Source: an uncultured Lachnospiraceae bacterium (GTDB lineage Bacteria; Bacillota; Clostridia; Lachnospirales; Lachnospiraceae). Taken from it: a DNA stretch of 5,974 nt. Each line of letters starts with the position of its first letter. Position 1 is the first letter of the stretch. Under the pieces are notes generated by a model. That model saw only the letters and a program-made list of their open reading frames with translations, was not told the DNA's origin and ran no database searches. Below, in pieces: positions 1-5,056 of the stretch. The stretch lies in contig CAJOLO010000121.1 in NCBI GenBank assembly GCA_905235345.1, positions 1 to 5,974 on the forward strand. The letters are read 5' to 3'. Made by a program: the position numbers and the translations under genes.

Positions 1-21
1 CGTGAATATATGTTATTAATT

Positions 22-432
22 TTATGTACGATCATAATAATACTGGATTACATCTTTTCTTTTGACAATACCTATAAAACAATTACAGTCATCTACTACA
101 GGTACGAAATTTTGTTGCATTATCTTGTTTACCAGATCCTCCATATTAGAGTTGGCATTGACCGGCTCGTAGTCGTTTCTTCTGGGAACAGCTTCTAACG
201 GAAGAGTATCTAACTGTTCATCATTAAAATTCATGTTATTATGAAGCAGATACCATAACATATCTCCTTCTGTTACTGTTCCGGTATATTCCCCATCGTC
301 GCTCAGTACGGGAATTGAGGAATATTTGTGCTGTTCCATCTTTTTCAGTGCCTGACATAAAGAATCGCTATGATCAAGGTAAGCAACCTCGGCCTTAGGC
401 GTTAAAAAAAATAGAATATTTATTGATGTCAC
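22..432 (-). CDS. Stand-alone tandem CBS-domain protein
   Basis: This is a small cytosolic protein made almost entirely of two CBS domains, a Bateman pair. Such pairs usually bind adenine nucleotides or related ligands and act as sensors; ligand and partner cannot be read here. CBS1 covers about residues 10-63 and includes IPVLSDDGEYTGTVTEGD, the usual strand-turn-strand-D ending. CBS2 covers about 88-133 and includes NFVPVVDD and FIGIVKRKDVIQYYY. There is no membrane segment or fused catalytic domain. The end at 432 is the GTG, the nearest canonical start, but GGAGG (433-437) directly abuts that GTG, which is too close to serve it. The same SD sits 9 nt before an in-frame ATA at 421-423, which would give a protein beginning (M)NILFFLTPK, the N-terminus I remember for this family. 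The true protein may therefore be 133 residues. It is divergent from the coiled-coil gene. The CBS assignment is secure; the role is unknown. Confidence 0.88.
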   Translation of the reverse strand: MTSINILFFLTPKAEVAYLDHSDSLCQALKKMEQHKYSSIPVLSDDGEYTGTVTEGDMLWYLLHNNMNFNDEQLDTLPLEAVPRRNDYEPVNANSNMEDLVNKIMQQNFVPVVDDCNCFIGIVKRKDVIQYYYDRT

Positions 433-437
433 CTCCC
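433..437 (-). promoter_or_regulatory. Strong SD of the CBS gene, placed for an AUA start
   Basis: The minus strand reads AGGGAGGTGACATCAATAAAT. The GGAGG core lies 0 nt from the GTG at 430-432 but 9 nt from the ATA at 421-423. This placement decides the start: either AUA initiates, or an ATG was changed to ATA here by mutation or sequencing error. Confidence 0.6.
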
Positions 438-482
438 TATCTGCAAAGCTGAATATAATTAATTCTCAGTTAAATACAGTAT

Positions 483-510
483 ATAATATTTTTAAATTAA
501 AAACAATCAA
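483..510 (-). promoter_or_regulatory. Candidate sigma-A promoter for the CBS gene
   Basis: The minus strand has TTGATT (505-510) as -35 and TATTAT (483-488) as -10, separated by 16 nt, about 50 bases upstream of the CBS start. The region is very A/T-rich, so chance matches are likely; confidence rests mainly on position and spacing. Confidence 0.4.
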
Positions 511-593
511 AAAGATATAAAAACCTATGAAAATTTTATGAATAGTTATAGTGAGATGTGTGATTTGTTTGTCGTAAAAATTGATTAAAAAGG

Positions 594-622
594 TTGTATT
601 TGAAAAATATGTCTGATATTAT
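594..622 (+). promoter_or_regulatory. Candidate extended -10 promoter of the coiled-coil gene
   Basis: TTGTAT (594-599) is a possible -35, followed by a 17-nt spacer and TATTAT (617-622) preceded by TG at -15/-14 (TGATATTAT). An overlapping alternative is TTGAAA (600-605), 16 nt, TATTAT (622-627). Transcription would begin near 629-635, giving a leader of about 50 nt to the ATG at 684. Because the promoter lies within the upstream part of the open frame, it argues against a TTG start at 594. Confidence 0.5.
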
Positions 623-683
623 ATTATTAGTGCAGATTTTTATGCACCGGTGGAGTTGTAACAGGAAAGGACAGGCGATAAAG

Positions 684-1799
684 ATGCAGGAAAGTGTATT
701 TGATGAAAATGTGGATTATCTGTATCAGGTCCAGACTGACCTTGAAGCTGTGGAACAGCTTAAGAAGGAGATGGCGGAATGCAGGATTCAGGAGAAGAAT
801 CTCAAGAAAAGTATTGCATCTGAGGAGAAATCTATTCAGGATGAAATAAATCAAACCATTAAACGACGTAAGGCGGAGATTGAGAAAGTATATGATGAAC
901 GTATTGATGTGAACAAGTCGAAGACCCGTTCGGTATGGAACAAGAGAGATAAGGCGAAATCAAAGCGTATAGGAGAGAGAGTGTCTTATGAGACGTCGGA
1001 ACTTGCGGAGGAGAACAGGCAGCTTCAGGTGGAGATTAAAACATTGTTTAAGACCCAGCATTTGCCGGCGTTTTCCAGATCGGGATTTTTCTATGCATTA
1101 TTTATGACGAGGCGAATTTGGGAAATTCCTATACTTATACTATCGATTATTGTGGCATACGTAGGTGTCCCGTTTCTGGTGTATATTATATGCTTGAAAA
1201 GCATTTTCAAGAACAAGCCGGAATGGTTGCCGCTTGGCTGTACACTTATTGTGTCTGTGGCACTTTTCATTATTTCATTTATATATATATTGATGATGAA
1301 TACGATAAAGTTAAGGCATTATGAAACATTGCTGGATGGAAGACACATCAGAGATGAGATTGCGGCCAATAAGAGACAGATGAAGGCCATCAAAAACAAG
1401 ATCAACAAGGATAAGGATGACAGTCAGTATGGTCTTGACAAGTATGATGACAAGCTTACCGAGTTGGAAAATGAATTGGCAGACATAAGTGCAGAAAAGC
1501 AGGATGCAATGACGGTATTTGAGAACGAGACTAAACAGGTGTTGACCAATGAGGTTAATGACAGGAGGCTTGGCAATCTTGAAGATATGAAAGCAAGGTT
1601 GGAAACATTGGAAGAGAATATGATGGTGTTGGACGAGGATATTCAAAATTCATTGCTTGCCGTTGCCAATAATTACGGTGCAATTCTTGGCAAAGAGTTC
1701 TGTACACCGGAGAAGGTTGCCGATCTCATTTCACTTATGGAGGATGGAACTGCCGAAACAGTATCGGAAGCTATTGCGGCCTATAAAGGCGCAGGTTGA
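684..1799 (+). CDS. Coiled-coil membrane protein with two TM helices, function unknown
   Basis: I do not recognise this as a named family. The predicted protein has 371 residues in three parts. An N-terminal charged helical region (about 15-120, rich in E/K/R with heptad-like spacing) is followed by two hydrophobic helices (about 147-170 and 182-205, joined by a short K/P/W-containing loop) and a second long charged helical region (about 215-320). The C-terminal tail includes CTPEKVADLISLMEDGTAET and a following SEAIAAYK helix. With no signal peptide and basic residues before TM1, the likeliest topology is a hairpin with both coiled coils in the cytoplasm. The reading frame stays open back to a TTG at 594. 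I chose the ATG at 684 because a promoter match occupies 594-622 and purine-rich AGG (673-675) lies 8 nt upstream. It converges on yyaC with a 34-base gap. It may be a scaffold or membrane-organising protein, but that is a guess from shape. Confidence 0.8.
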   Translation: MQESVFDENVDYLYQVQTDLEAVEQLKKEMAECRIQEKNLKKSIASEEKSIQDEINQTIKRRKAEIEKVYDERIDVNKSKTRSVWNKRDKAKSKRIGERVSYETSELAEENRQLQVEIKTLFKTQHLPAFSRSGFFYALFMTRRIWEIPILILSIIVAYVGVPFLVYIICLKSIFKNKPEWLPLGCTLIVSVALFIISFIYILMMNTIKLRHYETLLDGRHIRDEIAANKRQMKAIKNKINKDKDDSQYGLDKYDDKLTELENELADISAEKQDAMTVFENETKQVLTNEVNDRRLGNLEDMKARLETLEENMMVLDEDIQNSLLAVANNYGAILGKEFCTPEKVADLISLMEDGTAETVSEAIAAYKGAG

Positions 1800-1833
1800 C
1801 AGTCGGCTTCTTAAGTTATAAGTCTCCGGCATA

Positions 1834-2412
1834 TTACATAGACAATGGGTAGTTCACTGAATTAATGTACAAATTATGGCATGCTATGGAAATTGCACTT
1901 CCAATGCAGTTCGCAAGTGTCATTACAGTGTGAAGTCTTGTACTTTGCAGAAGAATTGAATTCGGGAAACCGGCGACATTTACTATGCCTGTGATGGAGA
2001 GATTTCCTATCGCAGGCAGATTTTTATTAACTCCTTTTCCGGGTATCAGTGGCTTGTGGCTTAATGTTGCATAGCCTATGTGCTCCGGAATTCCCAAAGA
2101 CGCATCAATTGCAATTATAAATGGATTATTATAACGTTCATATATTGTCTCTACGGTCCCTTCAAGATTCATGGCATGAACAGGGGATTCTAAGGTTCCG
2201 AATACGGAAATTTCAGGAAGAGCTTTTTTCAGGTAATCACCTACCAGAGGTCCCAGACAGTCTCCTGTTGCACGATCTGAGCCTATACACAATATGACGA
2301 CGTTATCTATATCGGCATTATGGCTTTTCATTGCCTTTCTTATTGCTATATTCAGTTTAATATCGGCCTCCGGTTCGAAGGCATTACAGTAAATTGGCTC
2401 CATAATTATCAC
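1834..2412 (-). CDS. yyaC: YyaC/DUF1256-type sporulation protein (putative spore protease)
   Basis: This 192-residue protein matches the YyaC (DUF1256) family, found in endospore formers and annotated as a spore protease; its fold resembles hydrogenase-maturation peptidases. Diagnostic stretches are CIGSDRATGDCLGPLVGDY (42-60), GTLESPVHAMNLEG (72-85), IIAIDASLG (99-107) and GKGVNKNLPAIGNLSITGIV (126-144). The conserved acidic residues lie in the first and third stretches. Length is close to B. subtilis YyaC (about 205). There is no signal peptide or TM segment, so it is soluble. Two starts are possible: GTG at 2412, with AAGGA (2417-2421) 4 nt upstream, or ATG at 2403, 13 nt from that SD, giving 189 residues. 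It stands alone on the minus strand. A sigma-F-like promoter upstream (2481-2509) fits forespore expression. Family assignment is firm; substrate is not known to me. Confidence 0.92.
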   Translation of the reverse strand: MIIMEPIYCNAFEPEADIKLNIAIRKAMKSHNADIDNVVILCIGSDRATGDCLGPLVGDYLKKALPEISVFGTLESPVHAMNLEGTVETIYERYNNPFIIAIDASLGIPEHIGYATLSHKPLIPGKGVNKNLPAIGNLSITGIVNVAGFPNSILLQSTRLHTVMTLANCIGSAISIACHNLYINSVNYPLSM

Positions 2413-2480
2413 CCGATCCTTGGAATGTGAATATTCGCAGCCTGGAAAACAGAGTTTGTGGCTACTATTATTTTATTGAG

Positions 2481-2509
2481 AGTATTGCCATATTGAGCAT
2501 GTTTTAATC
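2481..2509 (-). promoter_or_regulatory. Candidate sigma-F (forespore) promoter for yyaC
   Basis: The minus strand carries GATTA (2505-2509), a 15-nt spacer and GGCAATACT (2481-2489). The sigma-F consensus as I remember it is GywTA-N15-GgnrAnAnTw. The -35 matches 4 of 5 positions and the -10 matches every fixed position except the last w. The transcript would start near 2474, about 60 nt before the yyaC GTG. A sigma-A alternative is poor here: TTGATT is present but no good -10 lies 16-18 nt away. Confidence 0.5.
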
Positions 2510-2558
2510 AAGAAAATATCGGAGCATTATTTAAGATGCAGGATATGCTTTATGTTGT

Positions 2559-2657
2559 GAACCCCGAAGAAATGTAGGATGTTGTTGCGTTAATAATGTA
2601 ATTAGAACCCCGAAGAAATGTAGGATGTTGTTGCGTTGATAATGTAATTAGAACCCC
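2559..2657. repeat. 46-bp direct tandem repeat, two full copies plus 7 bases
   Basis: Copy 1 is 2559-2604 and copy 2 is 2605-2650, followed by the first 7 bases of a third copy (GAACCCC, 2651-2657). The full copies differ at one base (A at 2592, G at 2638). Each begins GAACCCCGAAGAAATG and ends TAATGTAATTA. There is no spacer and no strong internal inverted repeat. The near identity implies recent duplication or ongoing homogenisation. It lies upstream of both divergent genes, so either could be affected. Confidence 0.9.
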
Positions 2658-2773
2658 ATGTCACATTGTGGCGAGCTTTATCAGAATGTTCCATATTTTG
2701 CGGACATTTCAATGTGTTTATGGACAAGGTTAGACAGTATAAGATTTTTCTCCGTGCTATGTTATCAAAAGGA

Positions 2774-2791
2774 AGACCTTGGAGAGGGTCT
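2774..2791 (+). promoter_or_regulatory. Seven-bp hairpin in the presumed leader of the LysM gene
   Basis: AGACCTT (2774-2780) pairs with AGGGTCT (2785-2791) around a GGAG loop, with one G-T wobble. No T-run follows on the plus strand, so it is not an intrinsic terminator there. It lies 38 nt before the likely start codon at 2830 and could influence mRNA stability or translation; function is unproven. Confidence 0.4.
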
Positions 2792-2802
2792 AAAAACACT
2801 AC

Positions 2803-2814
2803 TACTATATAGTA
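2803..2814. promoter_or_regulatory. 12-bp perfect palindrome next to the SD
   Basis: TACTATATAGTA is its own reverse complement and ends one base before AGAGGA (2815-2820), the SD for the ATG at 2830. It could be an operator half-site pair or a chance A/T palindrome. No regulator gene adjoins it. Confidence 0.3.
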
Positions 2815-2829
2815 AGAGGAATGAAGGGC

Positions 2830-3933
2830 ATGATTGAAATTGTGTATGATAAAGACAAAGGCGCGGATGATGACATTTTTGCAGGTATTAATCTGCCGAA
2901 AAATATAAGACAGATTGGTATGCCGACGGGAAAACGCAGAATATATATTGAGGATTATGTCATGACATATCTGACAGGGTTGGCGGACCCGAATTCTTCT
3001 TATGCTCGCGGAGCTATTCTTGTGGGAGAATGCAAGAAAGGTAATGGGGGAGAAGCAATATTTATAAGTGGTGCCATTGCTGCCCAGAATCTGGAACTGG
3101 ATCTGGAGGAATCGACTTTTGATGATGAGACATGGGGGATGATATATAAAGAGGTTAAAAGTTATTTTCCTGAGTTGGCTGTTGTAGGATGGTTTTTGTC
3201 GCGTATGGGATTTTCGACAGAAGTGAATGATATGATACTTAGGCTTCATGTCGATAATTTTGCAGGAGAGGATAAGGTGTTGTATATCATGGATGCCTTA
3301 GAGAACGAGGACGCATTTTATATGATGGATCACAATTATCTGTGTCGGCAGAGTGGATATTATATCTATTATGCAAGAAATGAGGCTATGCAGAATTTTA
3401 TGATTCTTTCCCGTGGTGATGAGAAACGGGAAAAAGAAGATGAAGAATTTGAAGATGAGACGGTGATGAAGAATTACAGGAGGATAATGGAAGAACGTAC
3501 GAAGACTTCTAAAATTGAGCGGATGAGCAGAGCGCTTTATGCATTCTGTTCCTGCCTTGGCATAGCGGTGCTGGGACTTGGAGTTGCAGTATTTTCCAAT
3601 TATCAGATGCTTGACAGGATGGAAAATTATATAGAAGTGAATGATATTGCCAATGTAAATGCAGAAGTGAAAACCACGGATGCCATTGCTGTCATTACTT
3701 CAGAGCCAAAGTCGGAAAAAACTACGGAGACAACTCTTAACATGGTAAGAAATGCGACGGAAAATCTTCCTAAATATTATACGGTACAAAATGGAGATAC
3801 TTTGTCCTCAATAAGTTTTAAAATGTATAACTCCGTCGGATATGTGGCAGAGCTTATGGAAGCAAACGGAATGGATGAATCAGACCAGATACATGAAGGG
3901 GACAAGATAGTTATTCCGACGATACAACAATAA
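2830..3933 (+). CDS. Membrane protein: inactive JAMM/MPN-like domain, TM helix, LysM
   Basis: This 367-residue protein has three parts. Residues about 31-190 look like a JAB/MPN fold: ARGAILVGE (59-67), FISGAIAAQN (78-87), VVGWFLSRMGF (118-128), then NDMILRLHVDNF and VLYIMDALENEDAFY. An active JAMM peptidase would have HSHPGF where this has LSRMGF, and a Glu where ARG precedes AILVGE, so zinc peptidase activity is not expected. After an acidic linker, one TM helix spans about 235-255 with basic residues before it (KTSKIERMSR), which predicts the MPN-like part inside and the C-terminus outside. A LysM domain (about 315-363: YYTVQNGDTLSSISFKMYNS to GDKIVIP) probably binds cell-wall glycan. The ATG at 2830 is preferred because AGAGGA (2815-2820) is 9 nt away but touches the ATG at 2821. 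No terminator is evident before the next gene. The LysM call is firm; the MPN call is by motif pattern. Confidence 0.88.
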   Translation: MIEIVYDKDKGADDDIFAGINLPKNIRQIGMPTGKRRIYIEDYVMTYLTGLADPNSSYARGAILVGECKKGNGGEAIFISGAIAAQNLELDLEESTFDDETWGMIYKEVKSYFPELAVVGWFLSRMGFSTEVNDMILRLHVDNFAGEDKVLYIMDALENEDAFYMMDHNYLCRQSGYYIYYARNEAMQNFMILSRGDEKREKEDEEFEDETVMKNYRRIMEERTKTSKIERMSRALYAFCSCLGIAVLGLGVAVFSNYQMLDRMENYIEVNDIANVNAEVKTTDAIAVITSEPKSEKTTETTLNMVRNATENLPKYYTVQNGDTLSSISFKMYNSVGYVAELMEANGMDESDQIHEGDKIVIPTIQQ

Positions 3934-3978
3934 TTGCAGATAATAAAATAATAAATGCTAGTACCTTTTTATGAAGTA

Positions 3979-3987
3979 TGATATAAT
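3979..3987 (+). promoter_or_regulatory. Perfect extended -10 promoter upstream of DUF5711
   Basis: TGATATAAT is a consensus extended -10 element (TG-N-TATAAT, with TATAAT at 3982-3987). The region 16-18 nt upstream has no good TTGACA, which extended -10 promoters tolerate. Transcription would start near 3994, just inside the first 85-bp repeat, so the DUF5711-cvpA mRNA would carry both repeats in a leader of about 200 nt. Confidence 0.55.
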
Positions 3988-4006
3988 GAACAAGCGAGCA
4001 GAGTAG

Positions 4007-4034
4007 CTCCACGCGTGCTTGCACGCAAGTGGAG
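4007..4034 (+). other. Strong RNA hairpin in repeat copy 1
   Basis: CTCCAC (4007-4012) pairs with GTGGAG (4029-4034), and GCGTG (4013-4017) pairs with CACGC (4022-4026), leaving AA (4027-4028) bulged and a CTTG loop (4018-4021). That is 11 pairs, mostly G-C. It would fold in the mRNA if transcription starts at the promoter at 3979. No T-run follows, so it is not a typical terminator. Confidence 0.6.
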
Positions 4035-4091
4035 ATATTGTGCGAGCGAACCACAGCGAGGCAAAGCGAGCTGAACAAGCGAGCAGAGTAG

Positions 4092-4119
4092 CTCCACGCG
4101 TGCTCGCACGCAGGTGGAG
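4092..4119 (+). other. Strong RNA hairpin in repeat copy 2
   Basis: The same 6 + 5 base-pair stem as copy 1, with loop CTCG and bulge AG. Both substitutions relative to copy 1 lie in unpaired positions, so the stem is unchanged. It ends 76 nt before the DUF5711 start codon. Confidence 0.6.
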
Positions 4120-4195
4120 ATATTGTGCGAGCGAACCACAGCGAGGCAAAGCGAGCTGAACAAGCGAGAGTAGTAATAATAAAAAGGTTGATATA

Positions 4196-5056
4196 ATGAA
4201 GAACAGTAAAGATAAGAAAAATAAAGAGAATATTTGGAAATATTTTTTAATTCGTAATAAGAATGATATGCAAGAAGATGATAAACAAGAGAATGATGAT
4301 ATTGAAGAGTCTGATAGTGACAGATATGATGATGGTGATGTTTCATCGGTGAATTTCCGTGCTCTTATAAGATTTCTTGTGATTTTATTAGTTGTGGGCG
4401 GAGGTGCATTTATTCTATATTATCTTACCAGGACTAATTTTAACAGCTATGATGTGATCGAGGACACCAATATCAAAAATAGTTCTATGCTTGATTACAT
4501 AGCTTATCGGGATTCACTTCTAAAATACAGCAAGGATGGCGCAACCTATGTGGATGAGAAGGGTGAGGCGGTTTGGAATGAGACCTTTGCCATGAAGATG
4601 CCGGCCGCGGATGTTTGCGAGAATTACGCTGCAATTGCAGATCTTAATGGTAATGATGTATATATATTTAACGAAGAGGGAAAGGTAAGCAGTTCAACAA
4701 TGCCATATACGATCAGTGACATCGCGGTGGCATCTCAAGGAGAGTTTGCTGTTATTCTTGATGGAGATAAAGTAAACTACATTAATCTTTATGATAAGAA
4801 TGGTGAACAGATTTCAGAAATACAGACAACGATTACGCAGAGCGGATATCCGATGGATGTTGATCTTTCCAATGATGGTGAAAAATTATTTTCAAGTTAT
4901 CTCTATATTGATGGTGCCAATATAAAGAATGGATTAGCAGCCTATAATTTTGGCCCGGTAGGGGTAAATGAGAACGCTGACCGATTAATGGGAGGATATC
5001 AGCTGGACGATACAGTTGTTCCCAAGGTTGAATTTATCGATAATAACTTTTGGTGA
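4196..5056 (+). CDS. DUF5711 protein, N-terminal fragment as sequenced (286 aa)
   Basis: This is the product if the frameshift is real: cytoplasmic tail, TM helix and roughly the first half of the propeller. It ends in two out-of-register residues (FW) after DNN. The stop is followed in frame by TAA and TAG, so readthrough would not rescue it. A truncated propeller would probably not fold stably. Confidence 0.75.
   Translation: MKNSKDKKNKENIWKYFLIRNKNDMQEDDKQENDDIEESDSDRYDDGDVSSVNFRALIRFLVILLVVGGGAFILYYLTRTNFNSYDVIEDTNIKNSSMLDYIAYRDSLLKYSKDGATYVDEKGEAVWNETFAMKMPAADVCENYAAIADLNGNDVYIFNEEGKVSSSTMPYTISDIAVASQGEFAVILDGDKVNYINLYDKNGEQISEIQTTITQSGYPMDVDLSNDGEKLFSSYLYIDGANIKNGLAAYNFGPVGVNENADRLMGGYQLDDTVVPKVEFIDNNFW

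Larger units (their letters stand above)
2413..2829. other. Divergent intergenic region between yyaC and the LysM gene
   Basis: This stretch has no credible gene. It holds the yyaC promoter candidate (2481-2509), a 46-bp tandem repeat (2559-2657), a 7-bp hairpin (2774-2791) and a 12-bp palindrome (2803-2814) just before the SD of the LysM gene. No convincing sigma-A promoter for the LysM gene stands out. TATAAG at 2738-2743 is the best -10, but it lacks a recognisable -35 at 16-18 nt. The minus-strand open frame starting near 3249 that runs into this area is the antisense shadow of the LysM gene. Confidence 0.6.
3988..4170. repeat. 85-bp GC-rich tandem repeat with internal hairpin, two copies plus a tail
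   Basis: Copy 1 is 3988-4072 and copy 2 is 4073-4157; a partial third copy (GAACAAGCGAGAG, 4158-4170) follows and lacks the CAG present in the full units. The copies differ at only two bases (4020 T / 4105 C; 4028 A / 4113 G). Each unit is 49/85 G+C, far above its A/T-rich flanks, and holds four GCGAG pentamers. Each folds a hairpin, CTCCAC and GCGTG pairing with CACGC and GTGGAG across a 2-base bulge (4007-4034 and 4092-4119). The unit length is not a multiple of three, and there is no transposase or spacer sequence. It resembles the GCGAGC-rich extragenic repeats I recall from Clostridia genomes, but I cannot name the family. It fills the leader between the promoter at 3979 and DUF5711. Confidence 0.9.

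Noticed and set aside
594..683. N-terminal extension of the coiled-coil gene from a TTG start
   Set aside because: No SD precedes the TTG, and a good promoter match overlaps 594-622; the ATG at 684 is more plausible.
1802..1830. Terminator between the coiled-coil gene and yyaC
   Set aside because: An imperfect hairpin can be drawn (GTCGG with CCGGC and CTTA with TAAG), but a 3x3 internal loop interrupts it and no T-run follows on either strand.
2559..2657. CRISPR-like array
   Set aside because: The repeats are directly adjacent without unique spacers, and no cas gene is visible; the same holds for 3988-4170.
2602..3249. 215-residue minus-strand open frame
   Set aside because: It is antisense to the LysM gene and runs through the 46-bp repeat region; there is no SD or recognisable domain.
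2861..3420. Active JAMM metalloprotease
   Set aside because: The HxH pair and upstream Glu are replaced (LSR; ARG before AILVGE), so only the fold resemblance is claimed.
4189..4197. Second extended -10 promoter
   Set aside because: It is the duplicate TGATATAAT, but it overlaps the DUF5711 start codon, so transcription from it would miss that start.
3958..4346. Two minus-strand open frames crossing the 85-bp repeats
   Set aside because: They translate the repeat units in shifting frames (repeated SLAQYLHLRASTRGATLL) and the antisense of the DUF5711 tail; they have no SD and no domain.
5016..5056. Independent gene starting at ATG 5016
   Set aside because: Its first residues are the wrong register of DUF5711 coding sequence, there is no SD, and the remainder is the continuation of the broken protein.
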